Below, piece after piece: positions 25,961 through 34,298 of a stretch of 64,000 nt of DNA (positions within the stretch are counted from its first letter, which is position 1; every line of letters starts with the position of its first letter). The position numbers were made by a program, and so were the translations under genes. The stretch is from Solirubrobacter deserti (GTDB lineage: Bacteria > Actinomycetota > Thermoleophilia > Solirubrobacterales > Solirubrobacteraceae): the NCBI RefSeq assembly GCF_027587175.1, contig NZ_JAPCID010000032.1, positions 1 through 64,000 of the forward strand, given 5' to 3'. The notes under the pieces were generated by a model. The model was not told the DNA's origin. It worked only from the letters and a program-made list of their open reading frames with translations, and made no database searches.

Positions 25961-28122
25961 CAGTGCAGGGGCGTGCTCAGGAACTCGCGCAACGCCGACT
26001 CGATCTGATCGCCCGCCCGGTCCCAGGTGTGCTCCTCCACGAAGGCGCGTGCCCGGCGGGCCATCGCCGCCGCCTGTTCGCGGTGATCGAGCAGGTGCTC
26101 GAGCGCATCCGCGATCGCGTCCGGGCGCCGCGCCGCGAGCATCGCGCGCTCGCCGCTCGCGCCGAGCGCGGAGCCGACGTTCTCGCCCTCGAGCTCGACG
26201 AGCGGCAGCCCGCTGGCCATCATCTCCTGCGCGACCAGGGAGTGCGTCGTGAGTGAGAACACGATCCCGGCGGCCGACTGGCGATAGAGCTCGGCCAGGC
26301 GCTGGGGTGCGACGACGCCGAGGTCCTCGGCCGGGAAGGGCAGCTTGCTCTTCTGGCGCGACCCGAACAACACCGGGCGGATGGTCGGGCGCCGCTCGGC
26401 CAGCACCGCGAGCCCGGCCATCGCCAGATCGACCGCCCGGCGCTCGGTCTCGCGCCGCGCGTAGACCGGGATGATCTCGTTGTCGCGGCCCTCGGGGCCG
26501 GCGAACTGGAACACGTCGAGGTCGGTGCCGCACTCGAACCAGCGCGCATCGAGCCCGTAGCGGTCCCGGAGCACGTCGGCCATCCAGGTGGAGAAGGCGA
26601 TGCAGCGCAGGCCCATGCGATAGCTGTCCTCCGCCCAGATCGCCTGCGCGGAAGTGGCGTAGAACTCCGGCTCGTGGTCCTGCACGAGGTAGGCCTTCTC
26701 GCGGCAGTTGGGGAGGTCGCGCACCGCGCCCGCGGTCTGCCACCCCGTGGCCACCGCCACGTCGGCGGAGTCGAAGTCGTCGAGCCCGACGAACACCTCG
26801 GCCTCCACGCCCGGCACGAAGCGCTCGCGGATCTCCGTGCGCAGCACCGACCCGCGGTCGCGCACGTGGCCGTGCGTGTCCAGCACGAAGATCGCGTTGC
26901 GGTGCCCGCGCAGCTCGAGCTGGCGGATCAGCCGGAAGATCGTCGTGTGCCCGCCCGAGCCGACGCGCCACGGCGGCAGCACCCACGCGACCGTCCACGG
27001 ACCGGTCGCGTCGCCGGAGTGGGGCACGCGTTCGGCCTGGCGCAGCGGATAGAAGTCCTTCGCGAACGCCCAGTCCCAGTTCGAGGTGAGCTCGACCGGC
27101 TTGGCGTCGGGCTGCGTGGTCGTCGCCAGCAGCGGGCTCTCGGGCACGTCGAACGGCGTGAACGAGTCGCGGCCCTCCAGCGAGAGCGCCTTGCGCAGCG
27201 GGCGCGGCACCCGGTCGGCGCGCGTGCCCACGATCGCGCCCGCCTGGCGCAGCGCGTGGTGGCGCGCGGAGACGGCGAGCGGCTTGACCAACGCGCGGCC
27301 GCTCACCCCCTGTCGCTGCAGCCAGCGCTTGTCGTGGCCGACGAGGCCCCGGACCGTCATCGGCGTGCGCACCGGGTGCGCGACCTCCACGTGGTCGAGC
27401 ACCTCCCGCAGCGAGCGGAACTCGTCGAAGTAGCGGCGGAAGAACTGGGCCGGCGGATAGTCGTGCGAGTGCAGCACGCGCATCTCCGGGTGGTAGGCCT
27501 TCGCGAAGCCCGCCTCGATCATCTCGCGCCCGAGCAGCTGGTCCTCCGCATACGGAACCGTGCGGTACGGGATCTGCCGCCAGGCCCACTTGGCCACGGC
27601 GCCGTTGACGTCGGAGAAGAAGCTCAGCCGGCCGGGGAACGCCCGATAGTCGGCGATCTCACGCGCGGAGCGCCCGAGGCGCTGCAGCGTGATGCCGTCG
27701 CCGAACGTGGCGAAGTGGCGCTCCATCTCGCACTTGATCATGTGCGAGGCGTCCGGGCGCGCGTCGTGCGGGCCGAACACCAGCGCGACGTCGTCCGCCT
27801 GCTGGAAGCCCTCCAGCACGGCCGCCAGCCAGCCGTCGTGCGCGGGCGTCGCGTCCTGGGTGATGAACACCACGTACTCGCCGCGCGCCAGCTCGACCAT
27901 CCGGTTGCGCGTGCCACCGTGCGAGAACTCGCCCTTGGGGAGGCGGTGGATCGTCGCGCCGTAGCGCTCCGCCAGCTCGAGCGACCCGTCGGTCGAGCCC
28001 GAATCCATGATCAGCAGCTCGACCTCGGCGTCGACCCGCTGCGCCCGCACCGCGCTCAGCACCTCGTCGAGATAGCGCGCCCCGTTGTAGACGGGGATCG
28101 CGACCGTGATGACCGGCGTCAT
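25960..28122 (-). CDS. Fused GT2 rhamnosyltransferase and WsaF-like GT-B glycosyltransferase
   Basis: Residues 1-240 form a GT2 domain: ITVAIPVYNGARYLDEVLSAV, LLIMDSGSTDGS, RNRMVELARGEYVVFITQDATP (QDA in place of DxD, typical of rhamnosyltransferases), and YAEDQLLGREMI. After a linker of about 120 residues comes a GT-B part like the rhamnosyltransferase WsaF: WVLPPWRVGSGGHTTIFRLI, YLVQDHEPEFYATS, STWMADVLRDRYG, GLPLVELEGEN. The chain has 720 residues. Such fusions build rhamnan or mixed rhamnose chains exported by Wzm/Wzt, whose genes lie two genes upstream. The start ATG 28122 shares a base with the preceding TGA. Confidence 0.9.
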   Translation of the reverse strand: MTPVITVAIPVYNGARYLDEVLSAVRAQRVDAEVELLIMDSGSTDGSLELAERYGATIHRLPKGEFSHGGTRNRMVELARGEYVVFITQDATPAHDGWLAAVLEGFQQADDVALVFGPHDARPDASHMIKCEMERHFATFGDGITLQRLGRSAREIADYRAFPGRLSFFSDVNGAVAKWAWRQIPYRTVPYAEDQLLGREMIEAGFAKAYHPEMRVLHSHDYPPAQFFRRYFDEFRSLREVLDHVEVAHPVRTPMTVRGLVGHDKRWLQRQGVSGRALVKPLAVSARHHALRQAGAIVGTRADRVPRPLRKALSLEGRDSFTPFDVPESPLLATTTQPDAKPVELTSNWDWAFAKDFYPLRQAERVPHSGDATGPWTVAWVLPPWRVGSGGHTTIFRLIRQLELRGHRNAIFVLDTHGHVRDRGSVLRTEIRERFVPGVEAEVFVGLDDFDSADVAVATGWQTAGAVRDLPNCREKAYLVQDHEPEFYATSAQAIWAEDSYRMGLRCIAFSTWMADVLRDRYGLDARWFECGTDLDVFQFAGPEGRDNEIIPVYARRETERRAVDLAMAGLAVLAERRPTIRPVLFGSRQKSKLPFPAEDLGVVAPQRLAELYRQSAAGIVFSLTTHSLVAQEMMASGLPLVELEGENVGSALGASGERAMLAARRPDAIADALEHLLDHREQAAAMARRARAFVEEHTWDRAGDQIESALREFLSTPLH

Positions 28123-28379
28123 CAGCTCTCGCGGCGCTGCTCGAGCTTGCGGCGGACCTTGGCGTTGAGGACCTTGGCGGTGCGCAGCGGCGACGTGATC
28201 TGCCACGACAGCGACGTCTGCATCTGCGTCGCGAGGCGCTCGTAGTACTCGATCTCGCGCCGCTCGGTGCGCAGGCGGTTGTTCTCTTCCCAGAGGCGGG
28301 CGCGCTCGGCGGTGAGCTCGGCGACGCGCGCCTCGGCGGCCTCCGCCCGGGCCTGCCAGTCGGTTGTCGTCTTACTCAT
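28122..28379 (-). CDS. 85-residue coiled-coil protein ending in an SLSWxITxPLR motif
   Basis: The chain is a heptad-rich helix (ARAEAAEARVAELTAERARL and on) followed by TQMQTSLSWQITSPLRTAK and a basic tail. The same ending occurs in the methyltransferase at 31355-32404 (QTSISWRLTQPLRRAK), where a coiled coil also precedes it. It is therefore like that tail without an enzyme. The gene is held between the Wzm gene (ATGA overlap) and the GT fusion gene (one-base overlap), so it is made together with the exporter. A docking or chain-length role is a guess. Confidence 0.78.
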   Translation of the reverse strand: MSKTTTDWQARAEAAEARVAELTAERARLWEENNRLRTERREIEYYERLATQMQTSLSWQITSPLRTAKVLNAKVRRKLEQRRES

Positions 28380-29212
28380 AGGTTCTCCGCGATCTTCGGC
28401 GCTTCGCGACTGAACACCCAGGCGCCGAGCACGAGCAGCCCCACCACAAGCGCCGCGGGGATCAGCAGCAGCTCCGGCGACGAGACGAGGTCCCACGGCT
28501 CGGGCGCATTCGGATCGACCGCCACGTGACGGGTCGCGGTCAACAGGGTCGCGATCGGGTTGAGCATGTACAGGTCCAGGTACTTCTCCGGCACGTTCGA
28601 CGCCACGTAGAGCAGCGGGGACGCGTAGAACAGCATCTGGGTGAAAACGTCCCAGATCGGCTCGACGTCGCGGAAGCGCACGAACAGCGCCGACAGCAGC
28701 AGGCCGACGCCGGCCGCGAACATCGTGAACGCGACGATGATCGGGATCAGCTCGAACCAGCTCCACTTCGGATACACGCCCGAGAACGCGCCGAAGATGA
28801 CCACCGCGATCAGTGTCATCCCGAGGTTGAACAGCGCCACGAGGATCACGCTTGTGGGGATGACGAGCCGCGGGAACCGCACCTTGCGCAGCAGGCTCTC
28901 GCGCACCACCAGGCACGACACGCAGCCGCCCGTGGCCTCTCCGAAGAAGTTGAAGAGCACGAGCGAGAACAGGATCACGATGCCGTAGTTCGGCACGTCC
29001 TTATTGAGCCCGACGATCTCCGTGAACACGAAGTAGATGACGCCGAAGAACAGGAACGGCCGCGCGAGCGTCCACGCGTAACCGAGCGCGGAGCCGTAGA
29101 AGCGCAGCTTCCAGTCCGTGACGGCGAGCGTCCAGGCGAGCGCGAAGAAGCGCTTGAAGTCCGAGCCGATGACCGACGGACGCTGGACGACGTGCGGGGT
29201 GCTGACGCTCAC
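28376..29212 (-). CDS. wzm: ABC-2 type polysaccharide exporter permease
   Basis: The 278-residue protein has six membrane helices. It opens with DFKRFFALAWTLAVTDWKLRFYGSALGYAWTLARPFLFFGVIY, the family's amphipathic start and first helix, and includes FFGEATGGCVSCLVVRESLLRKVRFPRLVIP. With Wzt it pumps a lipid-linked polysaccharide out of the cell. GTG 29212 forms GTGA with the Wzt stop. The frame is open much further upstream but only as antisense-type coding inside wzt. Confidence 0.92.
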   Translation of the reverse strand: MSVSTPHVVQRPSVIGSDFKRFFALAWTLAVTDWKLRFYGSALGYAWTLARPFLFFGVIYFVFTEIVGLNKDVPNYGIVILFSLVLFNFFGEATGGCVSCLVVRESLLRKVRFPRLVIPTSVILVALFNLGMTLIAVVIFGAFSGVYPKWSWFELIPIIVAFTMFAAGVGLLLSALFVRFRDVEPIWDVFTQMLFYASPLLYVASNVPEKYLDLYMLNPIATLLTATRHVAVDPNAPEPWDLVSSPELLLIPAALVVGLLVLGAWVFSREAPKIAENL

Positions 29213-30453
29213 GAGCGGTGGACCTCGAAGGTGTGCGGGATGTCGACCACGCCGCCGAGCGGGCGCCCGTGGACGTCGAGCGTGGCGAGATCCTCGCGCA
29301 CGTCCAGCACGTCGGTGCCGCCGGAGGCCGCGATGGTCGGCGTCATCGTGTACTCCCCGGGCGAGAACCAGTTCTCGAGCTCGACCCGGACCACGACCGT
29401 CTCCCCGGCCGTGAACGCGCCGGTCGTCGTCAGGTGCAGGGTGCTGCCGGTGGAGAAGACGACGTGGCGAGCGGGGTTGCGCACGTGCAGCGAGAACCAC
29501 GGGTCCTCGGCGGCCTGGTGGAACCGCACTTCCATTGCCATCGCCATGCGTGCGCCGTGCTCGAGCGCGGTGACGCGCTTGCCGTCCGCGTCCTCGAACC
29601 ACGCCTCCTTGATCTCGGCGACGTCCGGGATCATCCGCGGGCCGGCGCCTTCGGACAGGATCTGTCCGAAGTTGAGCTCGTTGTAGGCGCGGGCGATCAC
29701 CGACGGGCTGTCGATCGACATGATCTTCCCGCGCTCGACCAGCATCGCGCGGTCGCAGAAGCGCTGGATCGCGCTCATGTCGTGGGTGACGAACACGATC
29801 GTCTTGCCCTCGGCCTTGAGGCGGTGGAACTGGTCGAAGCACTTGGCCTGGAACGCGGCGTCCCCGACCGCGAGTACCTCGTCGATCAGCAGCACCTCGG
29901 CGTCGACCTGCACGGTGACGGCGAACGCGAGCCGGACGACCATGCCGCTGGAGTAGTTCTTCAGCGGCAGGTCCATGAACTCCTCGAGCTCTGCGAACTC
30001 GATGATCGAGTCGAAGCGCTCACGGGCCTGCTTGCGGCTCAACCCGAGCATGATCGCGTTCACCATCGCGTTGTCGCGCGCGGTCAGCTCGGGATTGAAG
30101 CCCACGCCGAGCTCGATGAAGGGCGAGATCCGGCCCGCGATCGCGACCGAACCCGAGTCGGCGTTGTAGATCCCGGCGAGGCACTTGAGCAGGCTGCTCT
30201 TACCCGAGCCGTTGCGGCCGACGATGCCGAAGAACTCGCCCTGGGCGACCGAGAACGTCGCGTCGTGCACCGCGTGCAGCTCGTCGTACGTGCTGCTGCT
30301 GAACGGATGCAGCACGCGCTCCTTGAGCGTCGAGTACCTCCGGTGCGGAAGCCTGAAGGTCTTCTGGAGGTGATCGACGACGATGGCCGGCTCGCGCGTG
30401 CGAGCGGCCGCGTGCGCAGGATCGAGGGTCTCAGCGGCCGTCGGCACGAACAT
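29209..30453 (-). CDS. wzt: ABC polysaccharide exporter ATPase with C-terminal glycan-binding-like domain
   Basis: Walker A GRNGSGKS at residues 79-86, the signature NYSSGMVVRLAFA, Walker B VLLIDEVLAVGD and the H-loop FVTHDM are all intact. The protein extends to 414 residues. Residues from about 270 on match the Wzt C-terminal beta-sandwich (AWFEDADGKRV, MAMEVRFHQA, ARHVVFSTGSTLHL, VRVELENWFSPGEYTMTPTI), which in O9a-type systems recognises the finished chain end. A capping methyl group is often the signal there, and two methyltransferase genes lie just upstream. I use ATG 30453; TTG 30465 adds four residues. Confidence 0.95.
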   Translation of the reverse strand: MFVPTAAETLDPAHAAARTREPAIVVDHLQKTFRLPHRRYSTLKERVLHPFSSSTYDELHAVHDATFSVAQGEFFGIVGRNGSGKSSLLKCLAGIYNADSGSVAIAGRISPFIELGVGFNPELTARDNAMVNAIMLGLSRKQARERFDSIIEFAELEEFMDLPLKNYSSGMVVRLAFAVTVQVDAEVLLIDEVLAVGDAAFQAKCFDQFHRLKAEGKTIVFVTHDMSAIQRFCDRAMLVERGKIMSIDSPSVIARAYNELNFGQILSEGAGPRMIPDVAEIKEAWFEDADGKRVTALEHGARMAMAMEVRFHQAAEDPWFSLHVRNPARHVVFSTGSTLHLTTTGAFTAGETVVVRVELENWFSPGEYTMTPTIAASGGTDVLDVREDLATLDVHGRPLGGVVDIPHTFEVHRS

Positions 30454-30500
30454 TGACCGTAGCAACGGCCGGATGAGCCCTGAGTCGCGTCAAAGGTGCT

Positions 30501-31340
30501 TCAGCGACGCTTGCCGGCGGTGAAACCGGCGGCCAGCGCAGCCACTGCGGCACCGCCTGCGAGTGCGGCCACGCGCAAGCGGCTCTTGGCCTCAGGGGCC
30601 GGGACGGGAGTCGCCTCGGGGGCATGCGCGGGCGCGGCCGGCGGGGCTGCGGCGGCCGGCGGAGCGGTCATCGACGCGCGGGCGCGCCGCAGGACGTCGG
30701 ACGCGTCGAAACGCCACGCCTCGACGATCACGTCGCCCTCGCGCTCCCCGTTGTCGAGCACGACGACGCCGAGGCCGTTCCAGATGTGCATCGCGTACGG
30801 GCCCTTCTCGACGAGGAAGCCGGCCACGAAGTCCAGCATCGACAGCGCGACGTTGGGGTGCGAGGCGAAGTCGACCTCGTCGAGCCCGCGACGGACGTCG
30901 TCGTTCGCGGCGTCGTGGAACACGATCGTCGTGTTGCGGCACGCGGGGGACTCGAGCAGCGCGAGCGCATCGCGCTTGACGCCCTCGGAGGAGTGGTCGC
31001 CGTCCACGAGCACGAAGTCGACGTTCTCGCCAGCCTCCGCAAGGGAGGCCAGGAACTCGGGGACCTGCACGCTGGAGTCACCCGTGTGGAAGGTCACGTT
31101 GTCGAGCTCGTCGCGCAGTGCGTCGGGCTCGGGCACCAGGTCGAACGAGTGCACGTGACCGCTGTGGGTGGCGATCCGGCGCAGGCTTCCGCCCTCGGCG
31201 CGGCCGATCTCGATCGCGAGCTTCGGCTTGAGGGTGGCGAGGATGCCTTCGAGCGCGAAGCGCTCGCCCATGTGCATCTGCCACTGCGGGTCGCTCGCGA
31301 CTGCGCTGGCCAGGATCGTCGTGTTCGTGGAGTCGGGCAT
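30501..31340 (-). CDS. Class I methyltransferase with Ala/Pro linker and C-terminal membrane helix
   Basis: Residues 1 to about 215 form a methyltransferase of the Methyltransf_24 type: KLAIEIGRAEGGSLRRIA (SAM site), VDFVLVDGDHSSEGVKRDAL and TIVFHDAAND. Then comes an Ala/Pro stretch (about 30 residues) and SRLRVAALAGGAAVAALAAGFTAGKRR, a short helix with basic end that would fix the enzyme to the inner membrane face. AGGA lies eight bases before ATG 31340. It sits between the other methyltransferase and wzt in one operon. It may cap or decorate the polysaccharide at the exporter. 279 residues. Confidence 0.82.
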   Translation of the reverse strand: MPDSTNTTILASAVASDPQWQMHMGERFALEGILATLKPKLAIEIGRAEGGSLRRIATHSGHVHSFDLVPEPDALRDELDNVTFHTGDSSVQVPEFLASLAEAGENVDFVLVDGDHSSEGVKRDALALLESPACRNTTIVFHDAANDDVRRGLDEVDFASHPNVALSMLDFVAGFLVEKGPYAMHIWNGLGVVVLDNGEREGDVIVEAWRFDASDVLRRARASMTAPPAAAAPPAAPAHAPEATPVPAPEAKSRLRVAALAGGAAVAALAAGFTAGKRR

Positions 31341-31354
31341 TCGCAAGTTCCTGT

Positions 31355-32404
31355 CTAGCGGCCGAGCAGTCGCTTGGCGCGTCGAAGTGGCTGGGTCAGT
31401 CGCCAGCTGATGGACGTCTGAAGGTCGTGGACGACGCGCTGCGCGCGCTCGGCCCGCGCTGCTTCCTCCTCGAGGCGCCCGGCGAGGTCGTGCAAGGCGG
31501 ACTCGGCGGTGCGCACGCGCTGGTGCAACGTCGGGACCTCGGCCAACGCCGTCTCGGCCTCGACCAGGCGCTTGCGCAGGTCGTCGATGTCGAGCTGCTT
31601 GCGCTGCGTCGCGGCCAGGAAGTCGGCCTGCTCCTGCAGCATGCTCTGCTGGGCGTCGAAGCGCTCGACCCAGTCACGGACCTCGAACGACGAGGTGAGC
31701 ATGACGAGGTTGCCGACCTCCGGCACCGAGTCGCCGGCGATCGCGATCGAATACGGCTGCCTGCCGGCGTTGCCGGCCGCGAGCTTGCGCACCTCGGCGG
31801 GGGCCACGCGCGCGCCGTCGGCGACGGCGTCGGCCGTGAGCACCACGGACGCCTCGAAGTCGTACTGCTGCAGGATCTGCACCGCGTTCCAGCGCGCGCC
31901 GAGCAGCGACTCGAGGTCGCCCGGCGTGAGCTCACGCACATGGTGCGGATTGCCCGGCACATTGACGTCCGGGTTCGGCGACGAGACCACCAGCACGCCG
32001 CCGGGAGCGAGCACGCGGCGCAGCTCGTCGAGTGCGGTCTCCTGCTCTTCGATGTGCTCGATGACCTCGAAGCAGACCACGAGGTCGAACGCGGCATCGC
32101 CGAACGGCAGCGACCGCAGGTCCGCGACCTCGAAGGTGACGTGGTCCCCGGCCTGGTCGCGCGCGACGTCGACGATCTCGGCGGCGACGTCGACCGCGGT
32201 GACCGACTCGGCCCCGGCGTCGGCCAGCATCGCCGCGCCGTAGCCCAGGCCGCAGCCCGCGTCGAGCACGCGGCGCCCGGGTGCCAGCGCGGTGGCCCAC
32301 GCGTAGCGGGCGAGGTGCTGGACCTCGACGAGCTCTCCTCGCATCTGGGCCGGCACGAATCGCCCCGGCGTGCCGTTGACGAAATCTGCCAAGTCGACCG
32401 TCAT
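31355..32404 (-). CDS. SAM-dependent methyltransferase with C-terminal coiled coil and SISWxLTxPLR motif
   Basis: Residues 1-190 are a UbiE-like class I enzyme: VLDAGCGLGYGAAMLADAG, ADLRSLPFGDAAFDLVVCFEVIEHI and PGGVLVVSSPNPDV. Residues of about 230-320 form a coiled coil (LAATQRKQLDIDDLRKRLVEAETAL and on). The last segment is LQTSISWRLTQPLRRAKRL. Wzt-dependent O-antigens in Escherichia coli use WbdD, a methyltransferase with a long coiled-coil ruler that sets chain length; this protein has an analogous layout but no kinase domain. ATG 32404 sits seven bases after a TAGGAT hexamer. First gene of the exporter operon. Confidence 0.87.
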   Translation of the reverse strand: MTVDLADFVNGTPGRFVPAQMRGELVEVQHLARYAWATALAPGRRVLDAGCGLGYGAAMLADAGAESVTAVDVAAEIVDVARDQAGDHVTFEVADLRSLPFGDAAFDLVVCFEVIEHIEEQETALDELRRVLAPGGVLVVSSPNPDVNVPGNPHHVRELTPGDLESLLGARWNAVQILQQYDFEASVVLTADAVADGARVAPAEVRKLAAGNAGRQPYSIAIAGDSVPEVGNLVMLTSSFEVRDWVERFDAQQSMLQEQADFLAATQRKQLDIDDLRKRLVEAETALAEVPTLHQRVRTAESALHDLAGRLEEEAARAERAQRVVHDLQTSISWRLTQPLRRAKRLLGR

Positions 32405-32411
32405 GGCTCAC

Positions 32412-32421
32412 ATCCTAAGAT
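32412..32421. promoter_or_regulatory. Overlapping divergent -10 elements (pair 1)
   Basis: The ten bases ATCCTAAGAT read TAAGAT on the plus strand and TAGGAT on the minus strand; the two hexamers share TA. Each ends seven bases before an ATG (32429 plus, 32404 minus). Only 24 bases separate the two start codons, so both mRNAs should be leaderless. Confidence 0.62.
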
Positions 32422-32428
32422 GCGCGCC

Positions 32429-34288
32429 ATGTTGGAGGTCGCCTTCGTCCTCGCTCCGAGGCAGAACCACTTCTTCGCCGAGCTGCAGGACGCCCTCCGG
32501 TACGAGATCGAGGCGGCCGGCGTCGCGACCAGTCTCCACTGGGGAGACTTCCCTGCGCCGCGCCCCGGGCTCGTCTATGCGGTGATCCCGCCGCATGAGT
32601 ACTTCACGCTCATGCACGGCCGGATCGGGCCGGCCGACGAGGTGCTCGCTCGCACGATGTACATCTGCGGTGAGCAGCCCAACACGCCCTTCTTCGACTG
32701 GAACGTGCACTTCGCCCCGCGGGCCGGCCGTGTCTTTGACATCAACCGGCTCGGTGTCCGGGCGTTCGGCGAGCACGGCATCGAGGCCGAGCACCTGCAA
32801 CTCGGCCACACGGGCGCGTGGGACCGGCTGTCGCCCGACGTCGAGCGCGACATCGACGTCCTGTTCATGGGCGCCGAGAGCCAGAAGCGCCTCGTGCACC
32901 TTGCGCAGGCCGCCCGCCCGCTGCGCGATCGGCGCTGCCGCTTCGTGCTGTCCGACAACTCGCGGCCGAACTTCAAGGCGTCCGAGACGTACGTCGCCGA
33001 GGACGAGAAGTGGAACCTGCTCAACCGCAGCAAGGTGCTCATCAACATCCACCAGGGCGACACGCCGTACTTCGAGTGGCTGCGGATCGTGCAGGCGATG
33101 GCCAACGGCTGCGTGGTGGTGACCGAGTCCTCGGTGGACTACGAGCCGCTCGTGCCCGGCGAGCACTTCCTGTCCGGCGCGCCCGAGACGCTCGGCCACC
33201 TCGCGGAGCACCTGCTGCTCAACGGCCACCGGCGCTGGGAGATCCAGACCGCGGCCTATGAGACTCTGCGTGACCAGCTTCCGATGCGCGCCGCGGCGGA
33301 CAAGCTGATCGCCGCCGCGCGGGAGCTCGACGAGCGTCCGCTGCCCAACGCGCAGCACCCGTTCTTCACCCAACCTTCGCGGACCGAGGCCGAGCACGAC
33401 GCGGTGCTCGCGCAGCTCGTGCCGGGCACGCCCGACGAGGCGCCGGAGCGCGGCGTGCTGAAGGCGCTGCGGCTGGACCTGATGGACGCGCGCCGGTCGC
33501 TGGAGAAGCTCACGCAGCGGGTCGAGGGGCGCGCACGGCCGAACGTCGTGGTCCACCGGCGCTCGCAAGGTTGGCTCGGCGCGCGGCCCAAGGTGAGCGT
33601 CCTCGTGACGCTGTTCAACTACGAATCGCACATCCGCGGCGCGCTGGACTCGGTGCTCCGCTCGCGCGAACGTTCGTGGGAGATCCTGGTCGTCGACGAC
33701 GGGTCCACGGACGGGTCGCTGGCGGCCGCCGACGCGTGGGTGCGCGAGCACGACACCGCGCCGGTGCTGCTGCTCCGCCACCCGGTGAACCGCGGTCTCG
33801 CCGACGCGCGCAACAGCGTGCTGGCGCTCGCCCGTGGCGAGTTCTGCTTCGTGCTGGACGCGGACAACGAGATCCTGCCGGAGACGTTCACGGCGCTGCT
33901 TGCCGCGCTCGAGCACGACCCGGAAGCGGCCTACGCGTACGGCTCCGCCGAGCGGTTCCGTGACGAAGAGCCCGTCGGGCTGCTCAACATCTACGGCTGG
34001 AACCCGACCCGGTTCCGCACTGGCAACTACATCGACGCGATGGCGATGATCCGGACGGCCCGGTTGCGCGAGATGGGCGGCTACCGGCGCGATCGGCGCC
34101 TCTACGGCTGGGAGGACTTCGACCTCTGGGTGCGCATGGCCGAGCGCGAGCACTACGGCGTCTTCGTGCCGTCCGTCGTGGCCCGCTACCGGCAGACCGG
34201 GCATTCGATGCTGACGGTGACGAACGTCTCGGGCGCCGAGGCCAAGTCGGTCATCGCCGAGGCCGCGCCCACCATCATGAGCCGCTAG
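32429..34288 (+). CDS. Fused glycosyltransferase: GT-B-like N-domain plus GT2 C-domain
   Basis: The chain has 619 residues. Residues 1 to about 310 resemble a one-domain GT-B/CgeB-like protein: LEVAFVLAPRQNHFFAEL, YICGEQPNTPFFDWN, IDVLFMGAESQKRL and KVLINIHQGDTPYFEWLRIVQAMANGCVVVTE. Residues of about 385-619 form a GT2 domain: KVSVLVTLFNYESHIRGALDSV, ILVVDDGSTDGS, CFVLDADNEILPETF and YGWEDFDLWVRMAE. It may add two sugars. I prefer ATG 32429 over ATG 32420 because of the seven-base distance to the -10 hexamer. It drives the plus-strand operon through 35827. Confidence 0.86.
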   Translation: MLEVAFVLAPRQNHFFAELQDALRYEIEAAGVATSLHWGDFPAPRPGLVYAVIPPHEYFTLMHGRIGPADEVLARTMYICGEQPNTPFFDWNVHFAPRAGRVFDINRLGVRAFGEHGIEAEHLQLGHTGAWDRLSPDVERDIDVLFMGAESQKRLVHLAQAARPLRDRRCRFVLSDNSRPNFKASETYVAEDEKWNLLNRSKVLINIHQGDTPYFEWLRIVQAMANGCVVVTESSVDYEPLVPGEHFLSGAPETLGHLAEHLLLNGHRRWEIQTAAYETLRDQLPMRAAADKLIAAARELDERPLPNAQHPFFTQPSRTEAEHDAVLAQLVPGTPDEAPERGVLKALRLDLMDARRSLEKLTQRVEGRARPNVVVHRRSQGWLGARPKVSVLVTLFNYESHIRGALDSVLRSRERSWEILVVDDGSTDGSLAAADAWVREHDTAPVLLLRHPVNRGLADARNSVLALARGEFCFVLDADNEILPETFTALLAALEHDPEAAYAYGSAERFRDEEPVGLLNIYGWNPTRFRTGNYIDAMAMIRTARLREMGGYRRDRRLYGWEDFDLWVRMAEREHYGVFVPSVVARYRQTGHSMLTVTNVSGAEAKSVIAEAAPTIMSR

Positions 34289-34298
34289 GTTGCACGCG

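Noticed and set aside
34286-34291. TAGGTT as a -10 element for the 34299 gene
   Set aside because: The spacing (7 nt) fits, but TAG is the stop codon of the preceding gene and the genes are probably cotranscribed, so it is not listed as a promoter.
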